DNA from: Pseudoalteromonas rubra
GTDB lineage: Bacteria; Pseudomonadota; Gammaproteobacteria; Enterobacterales; Alteromonadaceae
Length of the DNA: 64,000 nt
Direction: 5' to 3'
NCBI RefSeq assembly: GCF_005887115.1
Contig: NZ_PNCJ01000046.1
Span: forward strand, 1 to 64,000
Shown here: positions 9,838-19,499 of the stretch, in pieces
Numbering within the stretch: the stretch's first letter is position 1
How the letters are laid out: each line of letters opens with the position of its first letter
The notes under the pieces: model-generated
What the model was told of the DNA's origin: nothing
What the model saw: only the letters and a program-made list of their open reading frames with translations
Database searches by the model: none
Position numbers and translations under genes: made by a program

Positions 9838-11223
9838 CTACAGGCTCATCCGCTTCGCTTTAAACTTACGCCCCTTAAGCTTGCTCTCCTGTAATTTTCT
9901 GAGCGCAGGCTTAACCCCCTCTCTGGCCACGGCAACAAACGCCTGATGATCCAGCAAATCAATGTTACCGATCAGACTGGCACCGACCCCCTGCTCTGAC
10001 GTCAAACAGCCGACAATATCACCAGCGCGAAGCTTGTCTTTTTTGCCCCCATCCACTTGCAAAGTGACCATAGGGGGCTTGAAGACAGGTTTGTCGAGCA
10101 GGCTCAAAGGTGGCGGCGTTGCCGGCTCAAACGCCTGCTCATAGATGTCACTCAGTTTGGCAACTTTAAATGCTTCATTCTCTCCATACAAAGAGCAGGC
10201 AAGCCCCTTTTTACCGCCTCGCCCAGTGCGGCCCACCCTGTGAACATGGGTTTGTGGATCCAGCGCCATGTGATAGTTAACCACCATATCGACATCCTCA
10301 ATGTCCAAACCCCGTGCTGCAACATCCGTGGCAACCAGTACGGATGCACTTTTATTGGCAAAGCGGATCAAAGCACGTACCCGCTCAGCCTGATCCAAAT
10401 CGCCATGCAAAGTGACCACATTCACACCACTGCTCTTGAGCTCACTATATAACTTCTTCGTTTCGACTTTGGTGTTGCAAAAGGCAATACAGCTAACGGG
10501 CTTGTAATGCTGTAGCAACAGACGCAGCGTGTTGAATCTCAGTTTGTTATTTTTAAGCGCAAAAAACTGCTGTTTAATTTGCCGGTTGAGGGCTTCTTCC
10601 TCTCCCTTAACCATGACGGGTTCACGCATAAACTGTTGGGTCAGCGCCTCAATATCTTTCTGATAAGTGGCACTGAACATCAATGTCTGACGCTCTGGGG
10701 GCAGATAAATCGCGATGTTTTCCAGCGCTTCAACAAAGCCCATGGCCAGCATCTGATCGGCTTCGTCCAGAACCCAGGTCTGCACCTGAGTCAGATCAAG
10801 CGTCCCCTTATACAAGTGCTCCTCAATCCGGCCAGGCGTGCCAACCACAACGTGGGCACCATGCTCCAGTGAACTGATCTGCGGGCCTATAGGTTCGCCA
10901 CCACACACTGTCAGCACCTTAATGTTTTGCATGCCACGCGCCAGTTTGCGGATCTCCGTAGCTACCTGTTGCGCCAATTCGCGGGTTGGCGCCAGCACTA
11001 AGCTTTGGATCACCTGCTCTTCAGCCACCAGTTTATTGAGCAAGCCAAGGCTAAAGGCCAGCGTCTTACCCGACCCGGTTTTTGCCTGCGCTATCACATC
11101 CTGGCGTGCAATAATGGCGGGTAATGCCTGTGCCTGAATGGGCGTCATGGTGGTAAAACCGGCTTGCTGTAAGCCACTTTGAAGCTGCCGGGTCAACGGC
11201 ACTTGATTAAACGACTGGGTCAC
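9838..11223 (-). CDS. dbpA: ATP-dependent RNA helicase DbpA
   Basis: A 461-residue DEAD-box helicase acting in 50S ribosome assembly; E. coli DbpA is 457 aa. Motifs in order are AKTGSGKTLAF (Walker A), [45 protein letters not shown] and HRVGRTGRGG. The C-terminal about 75 residues form the DbpA-specific RNA-binding domain (KDKLRAGDIVGCLT), which targets hairpin 92 of 23S rRNA in E. coli. This domain separates it from RhlE and SrmB. It stands alone between the DnaJ-related gene and the M28 peptidase. Confidence 0.95.
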   Translation of the reverse strand: MTQSFNQVPLTRQLQSGLQQAGFTTMTPIQAQALPAIIARQDVIAQAKTGSGKTLAFSLGLLNKLVAEEQVIQSLVLAPTRELAQQVATEIRKLARGMQNIKVLTVCGGEPIGPQISSLEHGAHVVVGTPGRIEEHLYKGTLDLTQVQTWVLDEADQMLAMGFVEALENIAIYLPPERQTLMFSATYQKDIEALTQQFMREPVMVKGEEEALNRQIKQQFFALKNNKLRFNTLRLLLQHYKPVSCIAFCNTKVETKKLYSELKSSGVNVVTLHGDLDQAERVRALIRFANKSASVLVATDVAARGLDIEDVDMVVNYHMALDPQTHVHRVGRTGRGGKKGLACSLYGENEAFKVAKLSDIYEQAFEPATPPPLSLLDKPVFKPPMVTLQVDGGKKDKLRAGDIVGCLTSEQGVGASLIGNIDLLDHQAFVAVAREGVKPALRKLQESKLKGRKFKAKRMSL

Positions 11224-11378
11224 ACTATTACCTCGGAGAAACTCAATTTGCCAAGTTTAGCAAATCCCGCATAGCGCCGTCACTTCAGTAACTAAAAACG
11301 CCCGTTCACCCCGAAAAAGTTTAATTTAACAGCAATTGTTGCGACAATCTCAAACGATGTAAATTACCAAGGGTTACT

Positions 11379-12812
11379 ATGGAGCAAATGATACGCTTTA
11401 CACCTTTTAGCAGACTAACCAGCGTCGCCAGACACTGGCTGTTACCACTGTGCGCTTTAACCATCAGCACAGTTGCTCAGGCACAGGAATTCACGCAAAC
11501 ACAACTTGAAGAAGTCGCCAAAGTACGTACACTGGCGAGTCAGAGTGATTTAAGTTGGCAATTACTGGAGTCGCTGACAACGGAGATCGGCCCGCGCCTG
11601 CCCGGCACAGAGAACGATAAGCTGACGGTGGCCTGGGCTGAGAAACAGTTTAAACGTCTGGGTTTTGACAAGGTCTGGCTGGAAGCCGCGACTTTTCCTG
11701 AATGGCGCCGCTATCACGAGTCGGCGAAACTGATTGCACCGAGTGAGCAGCCTCTGCACATCACTGCACTGGGCAATAGCGTCAGCACCCCTCAACAGGG
11801 CCTAAGTGGTGAAGTCGTGTTGTTTGAAACCTTTGATGAACTAAAAGCTGCACCAGCAGGTAGCCTGAAAGGCAAAATTGCTTTCATCAACTATAAAATG
11901 AATCGAGATATCGATGGCAACGGCTACGGTCCAGCAGTCCAGGCGCGCAATAAAGGGGCCGTTGAAGCGGCAAAGAAAGGAGCCATCGCTTATATGATGC
12001 GCTCTGTCAGTACCGCTCATCATCGTTTTGCGCACACCGGTGGCAGCCACTATGACCAGCAGGTCACAAAAATCCCGGCCACCGCCATTGCAAACCCAGA
12101 CGCCGATCAAATTGCGCGTCTGTTCAAGCATGGTCACACCCCTAGAGTCGAAATCAATATTCAGACCGAAGATCTCGGCGAAGGGACTAGTTTTAATGTG
12201 ATTGGCGAAATCACCGGATCAGAGTTTCCTGAGCAATACGTATTACTTGGCAGCCATCATGACTCCTGGGACCTTGGCACAGGTGCTCTGGACGATGGTG
12301 CCGGTATGGCGCTGACCATGGCCGCGGCCAAACACATCGCCTCAGTGACCCGACCCAAACGCAGCATCCGGGTCGTCCTGTTTGCCGCCGAAGAGTTGGG
12401 ATTATGGGGTGCCAAAGCGTACTTCAAACGTCATGAAGACAAACTGGCGCAGATTGTTGCCGCCGCCGAATCAGACTTTGGTGCGGATGTGGTGTATGCA
12501 TTCGAGTCCAACGTGAATGCCGCTTCTCTGCCGCTGGTTCGCGCCATGGCTGAACAGTTAAAACCTTTAGGCATTAAGTACATTGGTGCCAACCGTGCAC
12601 GTGGAGGTCCGGATCTGATCCCGTTAAATAAACTAACCTCTGCGCCAATTTTCGATCTGCACCAGGATGGCACCGATTATTTTGACTACCATCACACTGC
12701 AGATGACACGCTGGATAAAGTCGACCCAGCCAAGTTGAAGCAAAATACCGCGGCCTATGCCGTCTTCGCGCTGATGGCAGCCAACAGTAAAACGCGCATG
12801 CAGGGTAAGTAA
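11379..12812 (+). CDS. Secreted M28-family metallopeptidase
   Basis: A 477-residue exported zinc peptidase. The signal peptide ends at about residue 36 (TISTVAQAQEF). A PA-like insert lies at about 115-250, followed by the M28 catalytic domain. Metal and catalytic residues are visible in GSHHDSWDLGTGALDDGAGM (about 291-310), AAEELGLWGAKAYF, ESDFGADV and FDYHHTADDTLDKV. The architecture resembles plasma glutamate carboxypeptidase and bacterial aminopeptidases, so removal of N-terminal amino acids or dipeptide hydrolysis is likely. The start may instead be ATG at 11388, which has GGAG 5 nt upstream. No operon partner is evident. Confidence 0.9.
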   Translation: MEQMIRFTPFSRLTSVARHWLLPLCALTISTVAQAQEFTQTQLEEVAKVRTLASQSDLSWQLLESLTTEIGPRLPGTENDKLTVAWAEKQFKRLGFDKVWLEAATFPEWRRYHESAKLIAPSEQPLHITALGNSVSTPQQGLSGEVVLFETFDELKAAPAGSLKGKIAFINYKMNRDIDGNGYGPAVQARNKGAVEAAKKGAIAYMMRSVSTAHHRFAHTGGSHYDQQVTKIPATAIANPDADQIARLFKHGHTPRVEINIQTEDLGEGTSFNVIGEITGSEFPEQYVLLGSHHDSWDLGTGALDDGAGMALTMAAAKHIASVTRPKRSIRVVLFAAEELGLWGAKAYFKRHEDKLAQIVAAAESDFGADVVYAFESNVNAASLPLVRAMAEQLKPLGIKYIGANRARGGPDLIPLNKLTSAPIFDLHQDGTDYFDYHHTADDTLDKVDPAKLKQNTAAYAVFALMAANSKTRMQGK

Positions 12813-12899
12813 GGCAAGCCGCTCTTATTAAGTAAGCGCATACAAACTTTCGGCGTCAGGCTTCAGAGCTCGACGCCATACTCAAACAAGGAGCGAATA

Positions 12900-13685
12900 A
12901 TGGAGAAACTCACCGTTGGCCTGTTTACCTCTCATGATCTGATCAGCCGCTTTCTGATCCGCTTTAAAAACGCGTTACTTCTTACGGCCATAATGAGTGT
13001 TATCGCGTATTTTTGGTTTCAACATGTGCAGCAGACCGCGCACTATCAGCACCTGTTAGTCGAGCCGAAGACGGATGACCTGATTTTGATTGATCTGGGT
13101 CGTTTTGAGACCCAACGAGTCTATCAGGCCCAGTATCGGATCACTCAGGTCATAGCGACCACCGAAGATACCATTACGGTTAAACAAGGGCGTTACACCT
13201 ATGGGCGAAAACGGGATGTAAAACGGGCGATCCAGTTGGATAATCTGATGCTGGACAAGTATTTTGACCCAGACCCAATTGAGTGGCCCAGAGATGCGCT
13301 GGCCAACTACTTTGAGCAAGGCGCGATCTACGCCATACACAGACCCAATGATATTTATGTTATGGGCGGAATAGTCAAGCCTCGTGTTATACCTCGCCTG
13401 CACACACCCCGAGCTAAACATCGACTCTCACCCGATAACCAACGCGGCATTGCGCATTATCAATTAGGTGAACTGTCTGAAGCGCGTGAAGCCTTTTCCA
13501 AGGCAGCAGAGCTGGGCGACCATTGGGGGCAATATAATCTGGCCACCATGCTACTCGCCGCGGAAGGCGGAGGTGCAGATACAGAGCAGGCAATCCAACT
13601 CCTTAATCAGGCAGCTGCACAGGGCAACCAAAAAGCAAAAGCACAGCTCAGTGAGTTATGTTCAAATACACTATCGTGTAACTAG
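12900..13685 (+). CDS. Membrane-anchored Sel1-repeat protein of unknown role
   Basis: A 261-residue protein with one membrane helix near residues 22-43 (NALLLTAIMSVIAYFWF), a middle region of about 120 residues that I do not recognise, and two Sel1-like TPR units at about 183-255 (AREAFSKAAELGDHWGQYNL, AIQLLNQAAAQGNQKAKAQL). Sel1 repeats mediate protein contacts. The start has AAGGAG 6 nt upstream of ATG. Its stop codon overlaps the stop of the convergent GGDEF-EAL gene in the tetranucleotide CTAG. The middle region, with basic patches, could be a processing or signalling domain; no function can be assigned. Confidence 0.75.
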   Translation: MEKLTVGLFTSHDLISRFLIRFKNALLLTAIMSVIAYFWFQHVQQTAHYQHLLVEPKTDDLILIDLGRFETQRVYQAQYRITQVIATTEDTITVKQGRYTYGRKRDVKRAIQLDNLMLDKYFDPDPIEWPRDALANYFEQGAIYAIHRPNDIYVMGGIVKPRVIPRLHTPRAKHRLSPDNQRGIAHYQLGELSEAREAFSKAAELGDHWGQYNLATMLLAAEGGGADTEQAIQLLNQAAAQGNQKAKAQLSELCSNTLSCN

Positions 13686-16390
13686 CGGGCGATACTCGCC
13701 TGCTCTGAGCGACCGTGCTTTTGTCGGGCATAATCGTGAATAAACGCCTCAAATTGCGCTGTGCCTGATGGCTTCGCGTGTAAGAAGCCCTGTGTATAAT
13801 CACACCCTAACTCCTGTAAAAAGCTCAGTTGTTCCGGTGTTTCAACCCCTTCCGCAATGACCTTCAAATGCAACTGTCCCGCCATCGAAATAATGGCACT
13901 CACCAATGCCCTGTCTTCTTCGTCATCAGGCAAATCACGAATAAAAGCACGGTCTATCTTCAGTTTAGATAAGGGGAAACGCTTCAGGTAACTCAGTGAA
14001 GAATACCCGGTGCCGAAATCATCAATCGCCAAACCCACGCCCATTGCACGCAGACTCTCAAGCTGCCGCTGAATATGACCAGAGTTATCGGCCAATACGG
14101 TTTCGGTGATCTCCAGCGTTAATGCATCGGCTGCTAAACCAGTTTCTTTGAGTACTTTGCCAACCAGGCTGGCAATGTCCTGACGCTTAAACTGTGTGCT
14201 TGAGACATTCACCGACACAAACAAAGGCTGACCAGTTTGCGTGATCCAGGACTTGGCCTGTGCACAAGCCTGATAAAGCACCCATTCACCAATGGTGATG
14301 ATCAGCCCTAACTCTTCACAGATGGGCACAAAGTCTGCCGGTGAAACCTGCCCCAGCTGAGGGTTGTGCCACCTCAATAACGCTTCACACCCAAGTCGCT
14401 CCTGCCCGACGATCGGCTGATATGCAAGATACAGCTCGCGATTAGTCAGGGCACGATGCAGTGCCCCTTCCAGCGCACTGCGTGCTTTGGCATGCTCATG
14501 CATTGCGGAAGTGAAAAACTGAAAGCAATTACGGCCATGCTCTTTGGCCTTATACATGGCACTGTCGGCATTTCTGAGCAGCACTTTGCGGTCTGCACCA
14601 TCATCAGGATAAAACGTAATGCCCATACTGCCTGACACAAATGCTTCATGACCTTCGAGAAAAAATGGCTCGCTCAGTGCATGCAGCACTTTGGTTGCAA
14701 GCTTTTCCATATCGCTGATTTTTTCCATATCGGGTAATAAGAGGGCAAACTCATCTCCCCCTAAGCGTGCCACGGTGTCTGAATTTCGGGTGCATTCGCG
14801 GATCCGGTTAGCCGCTTCAATGAGTAGCTGATCACCAATGTGATGCCCTAACGTGTCATTGACTGCCTTAAAGCGGTCCAGATCGATAAAACACACCGCC
14901 AGACGGGTTTGTTTTTGCTTAGCCTGCGCCAGCGCAAGGTCAAACTTAGTATGGTAATGATGGCGGTTGGCCAGACCGGTGAGGTTATCAAAGTTGGCTT
15001 GCTGCCACATCAACTGCTCATTGCGTTTGCGGGAGGTAATATCGTTAAACAGGGCCACATACATGTCGATTTCACCTGCGGCATCGAACACCGCCGATAC
15101 CTGCAACCAGCTGGGATAAACTTCGCCGTTTTTACGCTTGTTCCAGATTTCCCCCTCCCAATGGCCCCGGGAAGTCAGGGCATCATATAACTGAGCGAAG
15201 TAGGCGGCATCATGTCGGCCCGAGTTAAATATCGATGGGGTATGACCCAGCACTTCTTGAGCTGTAAAGCCGGTGATATCTGTAAATGCCTGGTTGACCA
15301 TCTGGATCTGATTATCACGGTTAGAGACCAACACCCCCTCGCTGGTTGTCGCAAAGACGGTACTGGCAAGTCGCTGCTCCTTCTCCCCGGCAAGACGCTT
15401 GCTGATATCCTGGATTAAATAAATCGACCCAGTTTCCACGCCGGCACTATCCAGCACAGCTGTCTTACTGATCTCGACATCCCGACGTTGACCTGCCAGT
15501 GTTACTTCACACTCGATGGGTTCTGCTCCAAGATTATCCAGACAGCTACACTCTTCCAGAATAAACCCAACAGGGCGTCCCTGTATGTTGCCTAAATCGC
15601 GCATAGCAGCCTGATTTGCCGAGACCACAACATTGCTTGAGTTAGTGTAAATAAGATAATCACCGATGGCGTTAAAAATGGCACTAAAGCGGTTTTTCTG
15701 TAACTCTGTGCGGCGTTTCGCACGTCGTAATCGCAGCGTAAACATCACTAACACCAAAATGGAACCGCCCAAAATGGCAATGACGCTGCCAAGCAAGATC
15801 AACTGGACCGTATTGGCGTCTTTGAGCTCCGCAGTTTGTAGTGCAACTTGCTGCTCCAGATTGGATTGATAGTGCCACAAATCTCGCTCTAGGGTGCGTT
15901 GTGCACTGATATCCTGGATCACCGATAACAGCAGCGGCAGACCTTCGTCACTGGTAAATGGTGCAGAATACACACTCACCGTTCTGACTTCAGCATTGGC
16001 GAGTTGATGCTGAAATATAAAATAATTGCGCCCTTCGCTCAGCGCAGACATCCGCTCCTGTTCCACCTGTTGAGGTGAAAACTGGTTGATCTGCTGGATC
16101 TGCATGTCTTCCAGTTGTGCCTGACTGTAACCATAGAACAAAGCAGCTGCTTCATTCGCTTGAACGATATTTCCAGTTTTAGGCTCAATGAGTAACATCA
16201 CTGCACTATGTTGCTCAAACGCACTCATAGGCAAAACTTGCTGCGCCGCAGCGCTATTCACTGCAGGGCATAATAAGGCCAGAATGGCAATACATGAGCT
16301 GGCTATTGTGGTTGTTATTTTCAAGCCGCCTCCAAACAAATACTGCGCAATGCAACCGACTATAACTGAAAGCAAAAAGCAAAGATACAT
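13682..16390 (-). CDS. PAS-PAS-PAS-GGDEF-EAL cyclic-di-GMP signalling protein
   Basis: A 902-residue membrane protein with a signal sequence, a periplasmic PAS-like domain (about 55-165), a membrane helix (about 196-218) and two cytoplasmic PAS domains (about 230-330 and 340-455). GGDEF lies at 544-548 with an intact inhibitory I-site R535-N-S-D538 five residues before it. The EAL domain keeps E669-A-L, NVSSTQF, EITETVL, the AIDDFGTGYSS loop, KLKIDRAF, AEGVET and the final Gln. Both cyclase and phosphodiesterase sites look competent; which dominates cannot be told. A TTG at 16322-16324 (codon 23), preceded by GGAGG, is a credible alternative start giving a cleaner signal peptide. Confidence 0.93.
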   Translation of the reverse strand: MYLCFLLSVIVGCIAQYLFGGGLKITTTIASSCIAILALLCPAVNSAAAQQVLPMSAFEQHSAVMLLIEPKTGNIVQANEAAALFYGYSQAQLEDMQIQQINQFSPQQVEQERMSALSEGRNYFIFQHQLANAEVRTVSVYSAPFTSDEGLPLLLSVIQDISAQRTLERDLWHYQSNLEQQVALQTAELKDANTVQLILLGSVIAILGGSILVLVMFTLRLRRAKRRTELQKNRFSAIFNAIGDYLIYTNSSNVVVSANQAAMRDLGNIQGRPVGFILEECSCLDNLGAEPIECEVTLAGQRRDVEISKTAVLDSAGVETGSIYLIQDISKRLAGEKEQRLASTVFATTSEGVLVSNRDNQIQMVNQAFTDITGFTAQEVLGHTPSIFNSGRHDAAYFAQLYDALTSRGHWEGEIWNKRKNGEVYPSWLQVSAVFDAAGEIDMYVALFNDITSRKRNEQLMWQQANFDNLTGLANRHHYHTKFDLALAQAKQKQTRLAVCFIDLDRFKAVNDTLGHHIGDQLLIEAANRIRECTRNSDTVARLGGDEFALLLPDMEKISDMEKLATKVLHALSEPFFLEGHEAFVSGSMGITFYPDDGADRKVLLRNADSAMYKAKEHGRNCFQFFTSAMHEHAKARSALEGALHRALTNRELYLAYQPIVGQERLGCEALLRWHNPQLGQVSPADFVPICEELGLIITIGEWVLYQACAQAKSWITQTGQPLFVSVNVSSTQFKRQDIASLVGKVLKETGLAADALTLEITETVLADNSGHIQRQLESLRAMGVGLAIDDFGTGYSSLSYLKRFPLSKLKIDRAFIRDLPDDEEDRALVSAIISMAGQLHLKVIAEGVETPEQLSFLQELGCDYTQGFLHAKPSGTAQFEAFIHDYARQKHGRSEQASIAR

Positions 16391-16599
16391 AGAGGATCCA
16401 GACTATTGCGCCGAATCAATTATTTCCACCGTTAGCATAATAGTAGTTAATAAAAGTGCGAAACACACTCAGGTGGCACTTTTTCATCTGCCGCGCGCAA
16501 CGACGGTAAACCAAACCGGATAACCAAACGTAAATCTATGTTCTACATCTGGCGACTTGTTATACTAGCGCCATTGAATCAGTGCAGCCCTAGATAGTG

Positions 16600-18072
16600 A
16601 TGAAATATAAAGATTTAAGAGAATTTATAGCTCTGCTGGAAAAGCAGGGTGAGCTGGTGCGGGTGAGCCAGCCCATTTCCACCAAGCTGGAGATGACCGA
16701 AATAGCAGACCGTACATTGCGCGCCGGCGGGCCCGCTATCTTGTTTGAAAATCCCATAGGCTTTGACATGCCTGTACTTGCTAACCTTTTTGGCACACCA
16801 AAACGTGTTGCCATGGGTATGGGTCAGGACGACGTGGAAGCGTTGCGCGAAGTCGGCAAACTACTGGCGTTTCTGAAAGAGCCTGAACCACCTAAAGGGA
16901 TCAAAGAAGCACTGGGTCAAATCCCGGTATTCAAACAAGTACTCAATATGCCCACAAAGGAGCTCAAAAAAGCCCCCTGCCAACAGGTCGTACTGAGTGG
17001 CGATGAGGTCGATCTGACTCAGTTACCAATCCAGCATTGCTGGCCGGGTGATGCAGCCCCCTTGATCACCTGGGGCTTAACCGTCACCCGCGGACCCCAC
17101 AAGAAGCGCCAGAATCTGGGCATTTATCGTCAGCAGCTGCTAGGTAAAAACAAGATCATCATGCGCTGGTTATCCCATCGCGGTGGGGCCCTGGACTTTC
17201 AGGAATGGTGTCAGCAAAACCCCGGTGAACCCTATCCGGTCTCAGTCGCCTTAGGTGCAGACCCCGCAACGATTTTGGGTGCCGTCACTCCAGTACCGGA
17301 TACACTGAGCGAGTATGCCTTTGCAGGCCTGTTGCGTGGTAGTAAGACCGAAGTTGTCAAATCAGTGTCAAACGACCTGCAGGTACCCGCCACAGCGGAA
17401 ATCATTCTGGAGGGGTATATTCAACCAGGTGAAACCGCACCGGAAGGCCCTTATGGTGATCATACCGGTTACTATAATGAGGTTGATGACTTTCCAGTGA
17501 TGACAGTCACCCACATCACGCATCGCGACAACCCTATTTATCACAGTACCTATACCGGCAGACCGCCCGATGAACCTGCCATTCTGGGCGTTGCACTCAA
17601 TGAAGTCTTTGTGCCTATTTTACAAAAGCAGTTCCCGGAAATTGTCGACTTCTACCTGCCACCAGAGGGATGCTCCTACCGGATGGCCGTAGTTACCATG
17701 AAGAAGCAGTATCCTGGTCATGCAAAGCGCGTAATGCTGGGCGTGTGGTCATTCCTGCGCCAGTTTATGTATACCAAGTTTGTCATAGTGTGCGACGACG
17801 ACGTCAATGCCAGAGACTGGAATGACGTGATCTGGGCCATTACGACCCGTATGGATCCGGCTCGGGATACCACTATGATAGAAAACACGCCTATCGATTA
17901 TCTCGATTTTGCCTCTCCTGTGTCTGGGCTTGGTTCCAAAATGGGCATGGATGCAACAAACAAATGGCCGGGCGAAACCGATCGAGAATGGGGTGAGCCC
18001 ATCGTCATGGATGACGCGACGAAACAGCGTGTCGATGAGATCTGGGACAGCCTCAAAATCATTAAATCGTAA
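16600..18072 (+). CDS. ubiD: 3-octaprenyl-4-hydroxybenzoate decarboxylase UbiD
   Basis: A 490-residue prenylated-FMN-dependent decarboxylase of ubiquinone synthesis; E. coli UbiD is 497 aa. The N-terminus [19 protein letters not shown] aligns with the E. coli protein, and the [19 protein letters not shown] and [13 protein letters not shown] motifs are intact, the latter carrying active-site Glu residues. A GTG immediately before the ATG at 16600 is also in frame, but the ATG fits the family better. The prFMN-supplying UbiX is not in the window. It is followed by fre, a common gammaproteobacterial arrangement. Confidence 0.96.
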   Translation: MKYKDLREFIALLEKQGELVRVSQPISTKLEMTEIADRTLRAGGPAILFENPIGFDMPVLANLFGTPKRVAMGMGQDDVEALREVGKLLAFLKEPEPPKGIKEALGQIPVFKQVLNMPTKELKKAPCQQVVLSGDEVDLTQLPIQHCWPGDAAPLITWGLTVTRGPHKKRQNLGIYRQQLLGKNKIIMRWLSHRGGALDFQEWCQQNPGEPYPVSVALGADPATILGAVTPVPDTLSEYAFAGLLRGSKTEVVKSVSNDLQVPATAEIILEGYIQPGETAPEGPYGDHTGYYNEVDDFPVMTVTHITHRDNPIYHSTYTGRPPDEPAILGVALNEVFVPILQKQFPEIVDFYLPPEGCSYRMAVVTMKKQYPGHAKRVMLGVWSFLRQFMYTKFVIVCDDDVNARDWNDVIWAITTRMDPARDTTMIENTPIDYLDFASPVSGLGSKMGMDATNKWPGETDREWGEPIVMDDATKQRVDEIWDSLKIIKS

Positions 18073-18077
18073 TGAAT

Positions 18078-18099
18078 AAGACAGACTTTTTTCTGTCTT
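18078..18099 (+). terminator. Weak hairpin after ubiD
   Basis: AAGACAGA (18078-18085), a T-rich loop, and TCTGTCTT (18092-18099), 5 bp after the ubiD stop. The stem is perfect but has few GC pairs and only three T follow, so it may be a weak terminator or attenuator between ubiD and fre. Confidence 0.4.
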
Positions 18100-18216
18100 T
18101 CTGATGATAGCGACACGGGAAACTGTCTGTCTCGGTGTGAAAGCGGTTACAGGGCAATCGCGAGTGTGCTAAAGTGCACACACTTTCACCACCGTGCTTA
18201 TTTTCTAAGGTAAAAA

Positions 18217-18930
18217 ATGCAAGTACTCAAAGCCACAGTGGCCGAGATTTCGCCACTGACTGAATACGTATCTAAAGTTGTCTTAACACCCGAGCAGGAT
18301 GCCGAATTTGCTGCTGGCCACTACCTGCAATTAGTACTTGGTGAAAAAGACAAACGCGCATTCTCAATCGCCAGTAGTCCGTCGAAGAAGAATGCGCTGG
18401 AGCTTCACATAGGCGCATCTGGCGCAGATTCCTATGCCATGCAGGCGCTGGATCATTTAAAAGCAGCACACAGTAACCAGGCACAGGTCGATTTAGAAGT
18501 CGGATTGGGTGTTTCGCAAATTCGCCCTGAACAGGCGCGTCCACTGGTTCTGCTGGCAGGCGGCACCGGTTTTTCCTATGTTAAATCTATGGCCGACCAT
18601 CTGGCGGAAATTAACTATGACCAGCCAGTCTTGTTCTACTGGGGTGTCAAAGAAGAATCAGCACTGTATGCCAAGGCTGAAATGGAAGCCTGGGCAAACA
18701 GCCGGGCAAACTTCCAGTTTATTCCTGTGGTAGAGCATGCATCAGAGACTTGGACAGGCCACACCGGTTATGTGCACCAGGCGGTGATGAAGGACATTGT
18801 CTCTTTGGAACCATACAGTGTTTATATGGCCGGTCGTTTTGACATGATTGGCATCGTACGTGATGACTTCATCAACCATGGCGCGCAACGCGAATTTATG
18901 TTCGCCGACGCGTTTACATTTATTAAATAA
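18217..18930 (+). CDS. fre: NAD(P)H-flavin reductase Fre
   Basis: A 237-residue oxidoreductase of the ferredoxin-NADP reductase fold that transfers electrons from NAD(P)H to free flavins. The flavin site RAFSIASSP (about residues 46-54) and the nucleotide site VLLAGGTGFSYVKSM (about 110-124) are clear. Length matches E. coli Fre (233 aa) and LuxG. It lies 144 bp after ubiD and was long called UbiB in this context; reduced flavin could serve UbiX/UbiD prFMN supply, which is an inference. TAAGG precedes the start. Confidence 0.93.
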   Translation: MQVLKATVAEISPLTEYVSKVVLTPEQDAEFAAGHYLQLVLGEKDKRAFSIASSPSKKNALELHIGASGADSYAMQALDHLKAAHSNQAQVDLEVGLGVSQIRPEQARPLVLLAGGTGFSYVKSMADHLAEINYDQPVLFYWGVKEESALYAKAEMEAWANSRANFQFIPVVEHASETWTGHTGYVHQAVMKDIVSLEPYSVYMAGRFDMIGIVRDDFINHGAQREFMFADAFTFIK

Positions 18931-19058
18931 TGCACCGGATGCGCGGTCGCCCGATCGCGCACCCATCAAAAAAACCAATCATTGTGATACAAATAATCCA
19001 TTTTTAAAATACGTTTTGTTTATCCATACTGGAACTGTCACTTAACAGGAGAACCCAC

Positions 19059-19469
19059 ATGGCTAAACAATTTATCTCGGACATCATGTCTACCCAGTTT
19101 CCACTGATCACACCCGATACTGAAATCACCGACGCCATTGTACAGCTCGAAAAATTCGCCCTATTCGGTGCACCGGTACAGGATCATACAGGTAAATTAG
19201 TGGGCTTTATTTCCGAACAACAATTGCTGGCCCCACTACTGCAAAGTAGTTATTTCTGTGATGGCGCCACCGCAGTTGGCCAATTGATGCGCAAAGAGAC
19301 CTTATCGGTCAGCAAAACCACCACAGTGGTAGATTTAGCCACGCAGATGCAGCAGAACAAACCCAAGATTTATCCGGTTATCGATAACGACAAGGTGATA
19401 GCAGTGGTGACCCGCAGTCAGGTGCTCAATGCACTAAAAGAAAACTACTTGAGCTGCTCAGCACACTGA
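19059..19469 (+). CDS. CBS-domain pair protein
   Basis: A 136-residue cytoplasmic protein made almost entirely of two CBS motifs (about 7-62 and 75-130), with the typical DIMSTQFPLITPDTEITDA and QLMRKETLSVSKTTTVVDLA starts. CBS pairs bind adenine nucleotides such as AMP, ATP or NAD as regulatory modules; no catalytic domain is attached, so the partner is unknown. The start has AGGAG 9 nt upstream. Its stop codon is inside a perfect hairpin (see 19452-19475). The convergent add gene is 30 bp away. Confidence 0.88.
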   Translation: MAKQFISDIMSTQFPLITPDTEITDAIVQLEKFALFGAPVQDHTGKLVGFISEQQLLAPLLQSSYFCDGATAVGQLMRKETLSVSKTTTVVDLATQMQQNKPKIYPVIDNDKVIAVVTRSQVLNALKENYLSCSAH

Positions 19470-19475
19470 GCAGCT
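19452..19475. terminator. Perfect hairpin over the CBS gene stop codon
   Basis: AGCTGCTCAG (19452-19461), loop CACA, CTGAGCAGCT (19466-19475): a perfect 10-bp stem that includes the TGA stop. There is no clear T-tract on either side, so it may be an mRNA 3'-end stabiliser or a shared convergent terminator for this gene and add. Confidence 0.5.
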
Positions 19476-19499
19476 GGTAATTAAGAGGAATAGCGCCAG

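Noticed and set aside
18134-18190. Partial inverted repeats upstream of fre (GTGTGC/GCACAC and TGAAAG/CTTTCA)
   Set aside because: Short arms with uneven spacing; could be an operator but not strong enough to list as a site.
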